64,000 nucleotides of DNA from Agarivorans sp. Toyoura001 (GCF_005405585.1 NZ_BJEQ01000005.1:62001-126000); one strand, 5' to 3'. Counted from the first letter of the stretch, positions 10,393 to 19,876 are shown. The notes: generated by a model not told the origin, from the sequence alone. Translations and numbers: made by a program.

Positions 10393-11781
10393 CTATTTTA
10401 TTGCAGCTAACTGTTGTTTAAGCCAGTCCCTTTCATAGCCTAGTACTGGATGAATTATTTGTCGTTGCCTTAGGGCCTTAGTTTGTTGCTCATTTAACGA
10501 TACCCCATTTGTCATAAATACAAAGGGCGTCATTTCTCCCTGTTTTTCAATAAAACCCACTAGGTTTATTACGCCGTTTACATAGCCACTTTTAGCATGA
10601 ATATGTGCTTTCAACGGTGGGCGCGTTACACTGCGTCGATACTTTAAAGTGCCACTCACCCCAGCTACTGGCAACTTATCAATAAGCGGGGTTAAATCAG
10701 GATCTATTAACCAAAGCTCAAGCAGATTGTAGAGCAACTCGGCGCTGACCAAGTTTTCTCGAGATAAACCAGAGCCATCTCTTAAAGCCGTATAGCTAAG
10801 ATCTAGACCTAGCTCGGTTAATTGTTGCTTAACCAACTCGCTAGCGGCTTGATAACTACCCGCCCGTTGTTGCTCCACGGCAATCGTCTTAAACAAACTA
10901 TCGGCAGTGAGGTTGTCCGATTCCACCAGCATGAATTCTACTAAATCGATGAGCGGAACCGAGCGGTGACTGAATGTTGATTCATATGCAGATAACTGGG
11001 TGCGATAACTTATTTTACCTTGGTAAGTCACCCCAAGTTGACGTAATACCCTGCGTAACTTAAGCGTGAAATATTGCTGTTCATCATTAATCGAAAAACG
11101 TAACGGCATCATCCTAGCGTTTTGGTTAATACAACCTTTGAGTTGATACTGGTTGTTATCCCCCACTATCAAGCTTTGTTCGCAATCTTGATGCTCTCTA
11201 CTCACCGTGGTTATCTGGTTATCAATACTCAATAACTGAGTATCACTCACATGAAGTTTGCTTAACTGGCCTAATTCTCCTGGCTTTAAGTTGCCATTGA
11301 CACAATTGCTATCGATGTTCAGCGCACTCACAGGTGAGGCAAAACAAATGCCTATATCATTCCAAACTTGGCCTTGGCTACGGCTATGACCACTAAAAAC
11401 CCCCTCATCTATGGTTATTGAGGCCACTTTTTTTCCAAAACCTTTAGTGACTTGAGCTAATAGAGATTTAAGATCATGGGAGGTAAAACTGGGGTCTCCA
11501 CGCATATGTAAGCGAAGATGCAGCCCTTCGGGACTAGCCTTCACACTCACTTGGGTATTAAAGCGATAATCTGCGCCAAGTTGTTTAATGGCTGCAGTGG
11601 CGGTAATCACCTTTAAAGTACTAGCCGGGGTAAGCAACAATTGGCTGTTTTGAGAACCATTAGGCCCAACAAAGCTAACAATGGTTCCAGGAGGCGAAAC
11701 TAGTTCAGCTTGACTAGCCAGTGAGAAAAAACAAAACCAGAGAAGGGAAATTTTAATAAACAGGGGCATGTTAATCGGCAT
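10393..11781 (-). CDS. dacB: D-alanyl-D-alanine carboxypeptidase/endopeptidase, PBP4 (DacB) family
   Basis: Periplasmic penicillin-binding protein that trims peptidoglycan side chains and cleaves cross-links. A signal peptide (hydrophobic ISLLWFCFFSLASQA) starts the 462-residue protein. The three active-site motifs of the S13 family are present: STLK (SxxK) near residue 54, SDN in VESDNLTADSLFK, and KSG in HAKSGYVNGV. The start is uncertain: ATGs at 11781 and 11769 are both without a clear Shine-Dalgarno sequence, and either leaves the signal peptide intact. deaD lies upstream on the same strand, separated by a terminator, so this is probably its own unit. Confidence 0.92.
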   Translation of the reverse strand: MPINMPLFIKISLLWFCFFSLASQAELVSPPGTIVSFVGPNGSQNSQLLLTPASTLKVITATAAIKQLGADYRFNTQVSVKASPEGLHLRLHMRGDPSFTSHDLKSLLAQVTKGFGKKVASITIDEGVFSGHSRSQGQVWNDIGICFASPVSALNIDSNCVNGNLKPGELGQLSKLHVSDTQLLSIDNQITTVSREHQDCEQSLIVGDNNQYQLKGCINQNARMMPLRFSINDEQQYFTLKLRRVLRQLGVTYQGKISYRTQLSAYESTFSHRSVPLIDLVEFMLVESDNLTADSLFKTIAVEQQRAGSYQAASELVKQQLTELGLDLSYTALRDGSGLSRENLVSAELLYNLLELWLIDPDLTPLIDKLPVAGVSGTLKYRRSVTRPPLKAHIHAKSGYVNGVINLVGFIEKQGEMTPFVFMTNGVSLNEQQTKALRQRQIIHPVLGYERDWLKQQLAAIK

Positions 11782-11807
11782 TCATAAAATCAGTACCGAG
11801 AGTATAT

Positions 11808-11837
11808 AAAAAAGGTGAACCGAAGTTCACCTTTTGC
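11808..11837 (-). terminator. Rho-independent terminator after deaD
   Basis: AAAAGGTGAAC-CGAA-GTTCACCTTTT stem-loop directly after the deaD stop. On the minus strand the stem is followed by a U-rich run into TTTTTATA, so it ends deaD transcription ahead of dacB. Confidence 0.85.
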
Positions 11838-11853
11838 TTGTTATTTTAACTGC

Positions 11854-13587
11854 CTATTGAGCTATCAACTCTAAACGCATCGCACGTTGGCGAACAAAAC
11901 TACGTTTTAGATGATTGAAAGTTTTCTCAGGCATACCGCTTGGTAGCTCTACCGTTGAGTAGCTATCAAACAATTTTACGCTACCAATGTAATCGCTGCT
12001 GATATTCGCTTCGTTGGCAATGGCGCCTACAATGTGTTTAGTTTGAACACCATGTTCTTTACCTGCGTCTACGCGGTAAGTGTTCATTTCAACATCTGCA
12101 GTGCGGCGTTTACGTTTAGCGGCACCAGCTTCGTTACGACTTGGGCGTTCACCGCGCTCTCCACCACGTTGACCGCGATGATTACGCTCACCACGTTCGC
12201 CGCGTTGCGAGCGTTCGCCACGTTGTCCGCGTTCATTGCTGAAGCGTGAAGAACGAGGTTCTGGGTCGGTAGGCAATTTAAACGGACGTGCTGTTTGAGC
12301 TTGGAACAACAAAGCTGTAGCGAGTTCAAGTTCGCTCATGCCAAGGTTGGTCGCAAGTTCAGAAGCAATCGTTTGGTAATCTTCTAATTGTGCATTTTCT
12401 ACTGCTGCAGCAAGCTTTTCTTGGAAGCTAGAAACACGTTTCTTCTCAATCTCTTCACGAGTAGGTAGCTGCATTTGCTCAATTTTTTGACGTGTTACGC
12501 GTTCAATGTTGCGCAACAAACGCTGTTCACGGTAACCAACAAACATTACCGCTTTACCGCTACGTCCAGCACGACCAGTACGGCCAATACGGTGAACGTA
12601 AGCTTCTGCATCGTATGGAATGTCAAAGTTAACCACTAAGCCAATGCGTTCTACATCTAAACCACGTGCTGCAACATCAGTTGCTACTACGATGTCTAGC
12701 TTGCCAGATTTCAAACGAGTAATCGTGCGCTCACGCATGCTTTGGTTCATGTCGCCGTTCAGTGCAGCAACACTGAAACCTTTAGCTTCCAATCGCTCAG
12801 CAATATCAGTGGTTGAGGTTTTTGTGCGGGCAAAAATAATTGAAGCGCTGTCGCTGTTAACTTCTAGAATACGGGCCAACGCTTCTATTTTGTTTAAACC
12901 AGCAACGTGCCAATAGAACTGCTCAATATTTGATACAGTTTGAGTCTTAGCCGCAATTTTTACTTCTTTTGGCTCAGACATGTAATTTTTAGTGATGTTT
13001 TTGATTGCCGGCGGCATCGTTGCTGAGAACAACGCTGTTTGGCGCTCTTTAGGCATATCGCGCATAATGCGTTCAACATCATCAATAAAGCCCATACGTA
13101 GCATTTCATCTGCTTCGTCTAATACTAGGGCTTTTAGTTGGTCAAGCTTAAGCTTGCCACGATCTAGGTGATCGATAGTACGTCCAGGCGTACCAACAAC
13201 AATTTGTGGGCCACGACGTAGCTCCTTAATTTGTTGTCCGTAATCTGCACCACCATAAATAGGCAGCACGCGTAAACCAGGAATATGACGACTAAAGTCT
13301 TTAATGGCATCGGCTACTTGGTTAGCTAGTTCACGCGTAGGAGCAAGAACCAACATTTGTGGCGCGTTTAGCTTAGGGTCTAACTTTGCAATTAACGGCA
13401 AAGAGAAAGCAGCGGTTTTACCGGTACCTGTTTGTGCTAAGCCAAGTACATCATGTCCTTCCAGCAGCAATGGAATGGTTTTTTCCTGAATAGGAGACGG
13501 CGTCTCGAATCCAATCTCGGAAATAGCTTTTAAAATGGTTTCAGGTAGAGCGAATTGCTCAAAACTTGAACTGCTGGATTCGGTCAT
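11854..13587 (-). CDS. deaD: DEAD-box ATP-dependent RNA helicase DeaD/CsdA
   Basis: RNA helicase acting in ribosome assembly and mRNA turnover, typically important in the cold. Helicase motifs run in order: Q motif around GFETPSPIQ, AQTGTGKT (Walker A), PTRELANQ, VLDEADEML (DEAD), SAT in FSATMPP, ARTKT, and HRIGRTGRAGRSG. After the helicase core comes an RG-rich low-complexity stretch (about residues 445-490, repeated RGERG/RGQRGG), then a DbpA-type RNA-binding domain ending RSFVRQRAMRLELIAQ. The 577-residue length is normal. The RG-rich part produces long open frames on both strands that are only shadows. Confidence 0.95.
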   Translation of the reverse strand: MTESSSSSFEQFALPETILKAISEIGFETPSPIQEKTIPLLLEGHDVLGLAQTGTGKTAAFSLPLIAKLDPKLNAPQMLVLAPTRELANQVADAIKDFSRHIPGLRVLPIYGGADYGQQIKELRRGPQIVVGTPGRTIDHLDRGKLKLDQLKALVLDEADEMLRMGFIDDVERIMRDMPKERQTALFSATMPPAIKNITKNYMSEPKEVKIAAKTQTVSNIEQFYWHVAGLNKIEALARILEVNSDSASIIFARTKTSTTDIAERLEAKGFSVAALNGDMNQSMRERTITRLKSGKLDIVVATDVAARGLDVERIGLVVNFDIPYDAEAYVHRIGRTGRAGRSGKAVMFVGYREQRLLRNIERVTRQKIEQMQLPTREEIEKKRVSSFQEKLAAAVENAQLEDYQTIASELATNLGMSELELATALLFQAQTARPFKLPTDPEPRSSRFSNERGQRGERSQRGERGERNHRGQRGGERGERPSRNEAGAAKRKRRTADVEMNTYRVDAGKEHGVQTKHIVGAIANEANISSDYIGSVKLFDSYSTVELPSGMPEKTFNHLKRSFVRQRAMRLELIAQ

Positions 13588-13696
13588 ATTTGGCCCACAA
13601 TTATTTAAAGGATGCGCACTATACGCTTTTGATCACAAAAAGTCTCATTGATTTTACATTTTTATGGAAAAACATTAGCCGTCTTGATAGGCGACA

Positions 13697-13722
13697 ATAA
13701 AAAACCGCTCTAGTGAGCGGTT
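13697..13722 (-). terminator. Rho-independent terminator after grxD
   Basis: AACCGCTC-TAGT-GAGCGGTT stem; read on the minus strand it is followed by T6. It closes the grxD transcript before deaD. Confidence 0.85.
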
Positions 13723-13748
13723 AGTAGCTTTTAGTATAGGCTATCTTT

Positions 13749-14087
13749 CTATTCTTCTTCCGCTGCTGGGTACTTTTCAGCAGTTTCTTTTATAAGAGGT
13801 TGTAACTCACCAGTGCGGAACATTTCCATGATGATGTCACAACCGCCCACTAGCTCACCTTCAACCCAAAGTTGTGGGAAGGTTGGCCAATCAGCGTAAT
13901 TTGGTAGCTCTGCACGAATGTCTGGATTTTGTAGAATATCTACATACGCGAAACGTTCACCACATTGCATAACGGCTTCTACTGTTTGCGCAGAAAAGCC
14001 ACAGCTTGGGAACTTAGGCGAACCTTTCATGTAAAGTAGAATTGGGTTTTCAGCAATTTGCTGTTTGATTTTGTCAATCGTTTCCAT
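13749..14087 (-). CDS. grxD: Monothiol glutaredoxin, Grx4 type
   Basis: Small cytoplasmic protein that binds and delivers [2Fe-2S] clusters with glutathione. The monothiol site CGFS is present in KGSPKFPSCGFSAQ. The later TFPQLWVEGELVGGCDI segment is the glutathione-binding cis-proline and GG region. Length is 112 residues, as expected. It is divergent from sodB: the two genes share a 214-base upstream region, and both relate to iron or oxidative balance. The identification is secure. Confidence 0.95.
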   Translation of the reverse strand: METIDKIKQQIAENPILLYMKGSPKFPSCGFSAQTVEAVMQCGERFAYVDILQNPDIRAELPNYADWPTFPQLWVEGELVGGCDIIMEMFRTGELQPLIKETAEKYPAAEEE

Positions 14088-14301
14088 TTTAAACTTCTCT
14101 AATTTTTACACTAAGTCTATTCTAGGTGTTGGGCGTACCCTAGCAAAAATAGTCGCCGATTTCACCACTTTGCGCTAGATCAATTTTTTTTAGTGTTTTT
14201 GCTTTGCCACATAAAGCACTAGTGCTAAACTCGTTTGTAAAGTTTTTACTATATAAAAGATTGCGCTGATTCAGCCAATTATAACAAGGAGAGAAAAAAC
14301 A

Positions 14302-14883
14302 ATGGCATTTACATTACCTGCTTTACCGTACGCACAAGACGCGCTTGAGCCACACATCTCAGCAGAGACTTTGTCTTTCCACTACGGCAAGCACCACAAC
14401 ACTTACGTAGTAAAGTTAAACGGCTTAGTTGAAGGCACCGATTTAGCAGAAAAAAGCCTAGAAGAGATTATTAAAACTTCTACTGGTGGTGTATTCAATA
14501 ACGCTGCTCAAATATGGAACCACACCTTCTACTGGAACTGTTTAGCGCCAAACGCTGGCGGTCAACCTACTGGTGCTTTGGCAGCAGCAATTGACGCAAG
14601 CTTCGGTTCTTTCGATGAGTTCAAAGCAAAATTCACTGATAGTGCAATTAACAACTTTGGTTCTAGCTGGACTTGGTTAGTTAAAAACGCTGACGGTAGT
14701 TTAGCCATCGTTAATACTAGCAACGCTGCTACACCTTTAACTGATGAAGGCGTTACACCACTATTCACTTGTGATTTGTGGGAACACGCATACTACATTG
14801 ATTACCGTAACGTTCGCCCTGATTACTTGAACGCTTTTTGGGCTTTAGCTAACTGGGAATTTGCTGCTGCAAACTTCGCATAA
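14302..14883 (+). CDS. sodB: Superoxide dismutase, iron type
   Basis: Cytoplasmic enzyme dismutating superoxide. The 193-residue protein has the Fe/Mn-SOD metal ligands: His in LSFHYGKHHNTYV (two segments), Asp and His in DLWEHAYYIDY. FNNAAQIWNHTFYW and NNFGSSWTWLV favour the iron type. AAGGAGAG eight bases ahead of the ATG makes a strong start, and a strong terminator follows, so the gene is monocistronic and likely highly expressed. Codon use looks optimised relative to neighbours. Confidence 0.96.
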   Translation: MAFTLPALPYAQDALEPHISAETLSFHYGKHHNTYVVKLNGLVEGTDLAEKSLEEIIKTSTGGVFNNAAQIWNHTFYWNCLAPNAGGQPTGALAAAIDASFGSFDEFKAKFTDSAINNFGSSWTWLVKNADGSLAIVNTSNAATPLTDEGVTPLFTCDLWEHAYYIDYRNVRPDYLNAFWALANWEFAAANFA

Positions 14884-14910
14884 GCTAAATACCTAGCAAG
14901 GCAATAAAAA

Positions 14911-14936
14911 AGGGCGCTATTAGTAGCGCCCTTTTT
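14911..14936 (+). terminator. Rho-independent terminator after sodB
   Basis: AGGGCGCTA-TTAG-TAGCGCCCT stem followed by TTTT, 27 bases past the sodB stop. A-rich sequence before the stem means it may also stop minus-strand transcription from the rdx/hrpA unit. Confidence 0.9.
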
Positions 14937-14959
14937 GTTATCTAACTTTTACCTGCCGC

Positions 14960-15256
14960 TTATTTGCGATCGCTATGACCCAAGCTCATATCTGGAGCAA
15001 TCACATCTCTTACTCGCTGCTTAAGGATCTTCGCTTCAGGGAAGCCTTCATCTGCAACGCGACACCAAATCAATTGGTCGTTAACATATATTTGAAAGCG
15101 CCCTTTGCTGGCCGGACGCAGCGCAACTTCGCCGAGCTCTTGAGAAAAAGTAGTCAGCAACTCTTGGCTTAACCACGAAGCTCTTAATAACCAGCCGCAT
15201 AAACTGCAGTAATATATTGCTACTTTAGGTAAGGCGACATCTTGCTCTACCGACAT
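14960..15256 (-). CDS. SelW/Rdx-family thioredoxin-fold protein (Cys form)
   Basis: A 98-residue protein with YYCSLCGWLLRA near the N-terminus, the CxxC redox site of the Rdx (SelW/SelT/SelH) family; the second position is Cys where selenoproteins carry Sec. The rest (GEVALRPASKGRFQIYVN, DEGFPEAKILKQRVRD) matches the family's short beta-alpha fold with the FPEAKxLKQxVRD tail. A thiol-redox role is the family expectation; the partner is unknown. Its start lies two bases after the hrpA stop, so the two genes are translated from one message. Confidence 0.85.
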   Translation of the reverse strand: MSVEQDVALPKVAIYYCSLCGWLLRASWLSQELLTTFSQELGEVALRPASKGRFQIYVNDQLIWCRVADEGFPEAKILKQRVRDVIAPDMSLGHSDRK

Positions 15257-15258
15257 GC

Positions 15259-18200
15259 TTATTTCCTTTTCTGTAAATCAGTAATGTGGTTAAGCACCCG
15301 CTTTAAAGAAACAGGATATTTAGTCCCTAACTGCTGAGCAAATAAAGATACGCGTAACTCTTCTATCATCCAGCGCAGTTCTTCACCCTCTTTACTGTAT
15401 ACTGGCAACGCCAGCTCTTTCTCTCTTTCGATAGCGGTATCAATTTGCTGCATCGCTAAGCGATCTTTATGAGAATCTATCGCTAGCTTTTCTAAGCGGC
15501 GCTCTATGGCTTTAAGATAACGTTGCACATCGGCTAAACGCTGTAAGCCAACCTCTCGAACAAAACCTTTGTGCACCAATGCCGCCAGTTGCGCTTTTAT
15601 ATCGGCATGTGCCAATACACGGTCAAAACCTACTTTGCCTTTTAGCTGCTTGTTAATTTGGTAGTGCAAACTTAATATTTGCTCTACCTGTACCACTGCT
15701 TCTAGGGTTTCGGTGGCTAATTCTGCTCGCACTGTGTCACATAAAGATGCGAAGTCATCAGGGTTATCGACTTGATGCAGCTGGGAGTATTTATCTATTA
15801 CTGCCAAACAACAATCATCAAGCAATACATCCACTCGGCCGAAAGGATTAAAATACAAACCCAATTTGGCTTTATTTGGCAAATGCTGTTGTAAATAACT
15901 CAATGGCGAAGGAATATTAAGCTGCAATAACTTACTTAAACCGCGTGTTTGGCTCCAGCTGGCTTCCTCTTGTTTATCAAATAACTTCAACGCAACGGTT
16001 TTACCTTGATCCACTAGCGCGGGAAACGCAGTGATTTGATAACCCTGACGCTGCTCTTCAATCATTGAAGGCAGCTCACCAAAACTCCATTCTGTTACCT
16101 TAGCTTGCTCAGCAAAAGAACTAGGGGCAATTTCAGCAATACTTTGTTCAACTTGATCTTGTAACTTATTTTGCAGAGCTTGATAGCTTCGTCCTTGCGC
16201 CACTACTTTGCCTTTATCATCAATCACCTTAAAGTTAACTTTTAGGTGATCGGCCACCGAATCCATATTCCAAGCATCTTCGGGGATCTTCATTCCTGTC
16301 ATTCTAAGCAGTTGCTTAGTTAATACTTCAAACAGCTGCCCTTCTGCATTTGGCACTGCTTGCAAAAACGCTTTTACGTAGTTAGGCACCGGCACAAAAT
16401 TGCGTCGAATCGGCTTTGGCAGAGATTTAATTAAACCGCTAATCAGCTCTTCCCTAAACGCAGGGATTTGCCAATCAAAACGCGAGAAGTCTAATTGGTT
16501 TAATAGTGCCAAAGGAATATGCGCACTAACACCATCATCGATCTCGGCCGGCTCAAATACATAACTCAAGGCCACCGATACTTGTTCAAACTGCCATTGC
16601 TCTGGATATTGTTGTTCTGTTATATGGCTAGCATCATGCTGATAGAGCATTTGCTTAGAAAAACTCAGTAAGTCAGCTTGCTGCACGCTGGCTTTTTTCC
16701 ACCAGCGATTAAAATGGCTAGCCGATACTACGTCTTCGGGAATTCGCTCAGCATAGAAATCGAATAGCACTTGATCATCAACTCGCACATCACGACGACG
16801 CTGCTTTTGCTCTAGCGCTTCAGCGTCATCAAGCAATTGCTGGTTCTGTTTAAAGAAATCATGCTTAGCAGGCCATTGGGCTTCTACCAATGCTGAACGA
16901 ATAAACACTTCACGCGCAACCACCGGGTCGATACGCCCGTAGTTAACCAAACGTTTGTTCACCAAGCTTACGCCGTATAAACGAACACTTTCGTAAGCCA
17001 TTACAGCCTGTTGTTTAGTTGACCAATGTGGCTCGCTGTATGATTTTTTTATCAGGTGCTTAGCTTGTTCTTCTAACCAAGCGGGTTGAATCTTAGCGAC
17101 CCCCCGAGCAAACAAGCGAGAGGTTTCCACTAGTTCAGCCGCCACTACCCATTTAGGTGGCTTTTTAGCTTGGCTAGAACCAGGGAACACCACAAAACGA
17201 GCATTACGTGCACCTAAAAATTCACGGTCTTTATCTTTAAAGCCTAAATGGCTTAACAAACCCGCGGTGATGGCTTGGTGAATCGCGTCGTAATTAGCTT
17301 CTTCTTGATTAACTGAATAATCGAGCTCTTTAACTACCGTGGACAGTTGAAAGACTAAGTCTTGCCATTCGCGAATTCGCATATAGGCTAGAAACTCTTG
17401 CTTACATTGTTTGCGAAATTGATTACCCGACAAGGCTTTTTGCTGTTCTTGTAGATAGCGCCACAACAATAGGTAACTAGAAAAGTCTGAATCTTTATCT
17501 ACAAAACGAGAATGTTTTTGGTCCGCCGCTTGTTTGCGATCATTGGGCCGTTCTCTTGGGTCTTGAATGGATAGCGCAGCACAAATCACCATCATTTCCT
17601 GAACACAGCCAAACTGCTTAGCTGCCACCATCATTCGCGCTAAACGAGGATCAATGGGAAACTTAATCACTTCGCGCCCAAGCGGGCTCAAGCTCGGTTT
17701 ACTTAAGCCATCTTTTAACGCGCCAATTTCTTCAAGTAAATTTAAACCATCTTTAATATTGCGCTGATCGGGCATATCAATAAATGGGAAATCTTCCAAT
17801 TTACCCAATTTTAGACCAAGCATTTGCAAAATAACCGAGGCTAAATTGGTCCGCAGAATCTCTGGATCAGTAAATTCTGCGCGGCCTTCAAAGTCTTCTT
17901 CGCTATATAAACGAATACAAATACCTTCGGCAACCCGCCCACAACGGCCTTTACGCTGATTGGCACTGGCTTGAGAGATGGCTTCGATAGGTAATCGCTG
18001 TACTTTAGAACGATAACTATAGCGGCTAATACGAGCAGTACCAGGGTCAATCACATAACGAATACCCGGAACCGTTAAACTGGTTTCAGCAACGTTGGTC
18101 GCTAATACAATGCGCCTTCCCCGATGCGAAGAGAAAATTTTGTTTTGCTCTGCATTAGACAAACGAGAATAAAGCGGCAGTACTTCGGTATCACGGAAAT

Positions 18201-19119
18201 TTCGTTTTTGCAGATAATCAGTTGCATCGCGAATTTCTCGTTCACCATTCATAAAGATAAGAATATCACCCGGCTTCTCGCGATATAGTTCTTCAACCGC
18301 TTCCGCTAATCCTTCTAATACATCTTTAGTCTGTTCGCCTTCATGCAACGGGCGATAACGAGTTTCTACGGGGTAAGTTCGCCCGGAGACTTCAATCACT
18401 GGAGCATTGTTAAAATGCTTGGAGAAACGCTGCGGGTCGATAGTCGCCGAAGTAATAATTACTTTTAAATCAGGGCGTCTAGGTAGCAATTGCCTTAATA
18501 CGCCCAAAATGAAATCAATGTTTAGGCTTCGCTCGTGTGCTTCATCAATAATCAGTACTTCGTACTGCGATAAAAACCGATCTTGCTGCATTTCTGCCAG
18601 GAGCATACCGTCGGTCATTAATTTGATTAAGCTATCGTTTTTAATTTTGTCGTTGAAGCGGATTTTATAACCCACTAATTCACCAATCGGTGTATCTATT
18701 TCTTCGGCTATTCGCGCAGCGACTGTTCTGGCGGCTAATCGACGAGGTTGAGTATGGCCAATGTAACCTCGACTACCCAAGCCAAGCTCTAAACAAATCT
18801 TAGGAATTTGAGTGGTTTTACCGGAGCCTGTTTCACCGGCAATGATCACCACTTGATTGTCGCGAATCGCCTCATAAATAGTTTGCTTTTGTTCAGCAAC
18901 CGGCAGCTGTGGTGGGTATTCAATACGTGGAATAGCGCTACGACGACGCTTAGCTAAATCTAGAGATTTAGCTAAGCTTGAACTGAATTTTTCAAAAGCG
19001 GCACTTTGCTTGGCCTGATCTTCTGATTTTAGCTGAGCAAGCTGCCGCTGCAGACGATAACGGTCTTTGGCTAGCGCGAGAGAAATTTGTTGTTTTAGAT
19101 CTGAAAAAGCCGACTGCAA
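15259..19119 (-). CDS. hrpA: ATP-dependent RNA helicase HrpA (DEAH box)
   Basis: DEAH-box helicase; in Escherichia coli HrpA acts on mRNA and on stalled or collided ribosomes. Motifs run in order: GETGSGKTTQIPK (Walker A), QPRRLAA, IIDEAHERS (DEAH), TSATID, then helicase C with RGRRIVLATNVAETSLT and QRKGRCGRV. The long C-terminal DUF3418-like part makes 1286 residues, the HrpA length. The start is a TTG with GAGGCG seven bases upstream; that Shine-Dalgarno lies in one arm of a 9-bp hairpin (19127-19152). The Rdx gene follows almost immediately. Confidence 0.95.
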   Translation of the reverse strand: MQSAFSDLKQQISLALAKDRYRLQRQLAQLKSEDQAKQSAAFEKFSSSLAKSLDLAKRRRSAIPRIEYPPQLPVAEQKQTIYEAIRDNQVVIIAGETGSGKTTQIPKICLELGLGSRGYIGHTQPRRLAARTVAARIAEEIDTPIGELVGYKIRFNDKIKNDSLIKLMTDGMLLAEMQQDRFLSQYEVLIIDEAHERSLNIDFILGVLRQLLPRRPDLKVIITSATIDPQRFSKHFNNAPVIEVSGRTYPVETRYRPLHEGEQTKDVLEGLAEAVEELYREKPGDILIFMNGEREIRDATDYLQKRNFRDTEVLPLYSRLSNAEQNKIFSSHRGRRIVLATNVAETSLTVPGIRYVIDPGTARISRYSYRSKVQRLPIEAISQASANQRKGRCGRVAEGICIRLYSEEDFEGRAEFTDPEILRTNLASVILQMLGLKLGKLEDFPFIDMPDQRNIKDGLNLLEEIGALKDGLSKPSLSPLGREVIKFPIDPRLARMMVAAKQFGCVQEMMVICAALSIQDPRERPNDRKQAADQKHSRFVDKDSDFSSYLLLWRYLQEQQKALSGNQFRKQCKQEFLAYMRIREWQDLVFQLSTVVKELDYSVNQEEANYDAIHQAITAGLLSHLGFKDKDREFLGARNARFVVFPGSSQAKKPPKWVVAAELVETSRLFARGVAKIQPAWLEEQAKHLIKKSYSEPHWSTKQQAVMAYESVRLYGVSLVNKRLVNYGRIDPVVAREVFIRSALVEAQWPAKHDFFKQNQQLLDDAEALEQKQRRRDVRVDDQVLFDFYAERIPEDVVSASHFNRWWKKASVQQADLLSFSKQMLYQHDASHITEQQYPEQWQFEQVSVALSYVFEPAEIDDGVSAHIPLALLNQLDFSRFDWQIPAFREELISGLIKSLPKPIRRNFVPVPNYVKAFLQAVPNAEGQLFEVLTKQLLRMTGMKIPEDAWNMDSVADHLKVNFKVIDDKGKVVAQGRSYQALQNKLQDQVEQSIAEIAPSSFAEQAKVTEWSFGELPSMIEEQRQGYQITAFPALVDQGKTVALKLFDKQEEASWSQTRGLSKLLQLNIPSPLSYLQQHLPNKAKLGLYFNPFGRVDVLLDDCCLAVIDKYSQLHQVDNPDDFASLCDTVRAELATETLEAVVQVEQILSLHYQINKQLKGKVGFDRVLAHADIKAQLAALVHKGFVREVGLQRLADVQRYLKAIERRLEKLAIDSHKDRLAMQQIDTAIEREKELALPVYSKEGEELRWMIEELRVSLFAQQLGTKYPVSLKRVLNHITDLQKRK

Positions 19120-19126
19120 GAATTAA

Positions 19127-19152
19127 CGCCTCGTAGGGTTGCATACGAGGCG
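19127..19152 (-). promoter_or_regulatory. Hairpin that includes the hrpA ribosome binding site
   Basis: Perfect 9-bp inverted repeat (CGCCTCGTA ... TACGAGGCG, 8-base loop). On the minus strand the 3' arm ends GAGGCG, the only good Shine-Dalgarno for the TTG start of hrpA. There is no U-run, so it is a poor terminator for the upstream CBS gene; RBS occlusion is the alternative. Inference from sequence only. Confidence 0.45.
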
Positions 19153-19185
19153 CAAATGCTAACAATAATCACTGAGAAAACAAGT

Positions 19186-19605
19186 CTAACTCACTTGTTT
19201 GTAGCAACTATGCAAATGTTTATCGATACCACCAAGCACTTCTTCGCGCGTGATAATGCCCAAAAGTTTGCCCCGCTCGATAACTGGGTACATTTTGGGC
19301 TTTTGCTGAAGCATGCTTTGAGCAAGTTCTAGTATGCTAGTGTCTGGGCCTACAATAAGTACATCGCTACGCATCACGTCTTCCACTAAAGATACGGTTT
19401 CGCAATGGTAGGTGGCCTCTAACAAACTCTTTAAACAGTCTTGTTCTGATATCCAACCAATGACATGTTTTTGTTCATCAATCACTGGCGCGCCTAGCTG
19501 CTTGTGTTCCAATAAACTATGCACCACTTCGGCAATCGGCTGCTTAGAGGTAAAGCACACCGGACGAGTCAGCATGTAATCGCGAACTTTAAGATTCTCT
19601 GGCAT
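19186..19605 (-). CDS. Stand-alone CBS-domain pair protein
   Basis: A 139-residue protein made of two CBS repeats: VRDYMLTRPVCFTSKQPIAEV with GAPVIDEQKHVIGWISEQDCL, then VEDVMRSDVLIVGPDTSILEL with MYPVIERGKLLGIITREEVL. Such pairs bind adenine nucleotides and sense energy state; the partner is not identifiable. The frame stays open two codons upstream to a TTG, but GGAG eight bases ahead of the ATG at 19605 fixes the start there. It is alone on its transcript upstream of hrpA. Confidence 0.85.
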   Translation of the reverse strand: MPENLKVRDYMLTRPVCFTSKQPIAEVVHSLLEHKQLGAPVIDEQKHVIGWISEQDCLKSLLEATYHCETVSLVEDVMRSDVLIVGPDTSILELAQSMLQQKPKMYPVIERGKLLGIITREEVLGGIDKHLHSCYKQVS

Positions 19606-19712
19606 AACCAATACTCCTAATAAGTGCTGTTACTTTGAGCTTAGTTGTCCAGAGACAATTACACCAGCAAGCCAATCAACTCTGCTGGAAACCACTATTT
19701 TAGGGATGTTAG

Positions 19713-19876
19713 GCAATTTCACCCATTTGGGTAATAGTAGAGGACAGCTTAGCGGAGTAGTATTTATATCGACTGAGTCGCTAACTCAGTCATCGCGTTT
19801 AGTTACCTATTGCTGTGTACACCTTTTACACAAATTATGCAGGCCCTTTGTTTTTATAAACAAAGGGCTTTTTTTT
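19713..19876 (+). ncRNA. Putative small RNA, copy 1 of a tandem pair
   Basis: About 164 nt of non-coding DNA with ordered structure: a CCCATTTGGG hairpin at the 5' end, a GACTGAGT-CGCTA-ACTCAGTC hairpin, a nearly invariant stretch (CGCGTTTAGTTACC then TATTGCTGTGTACACC), and a terminator GCCCTTTGTTT-TTAT-AAACAAAGGGC followed by T8. A second copy starts 64 bases downstream; loop bases and arms change together while stems are kept. No gene follows on the plus strand, which argues against a riboswitch. No convincing -35/-10 pair was found. I do not recognise the family. Confidence 0.7.

Noticed and set aside
12120-12240. Repetitive stretch inside deaD giving long open frames on both strands
   Set aside because: It is the RG-rich low-complexity region of the helicase; the other frames lack starts with ribosome binding sites and family motifs.
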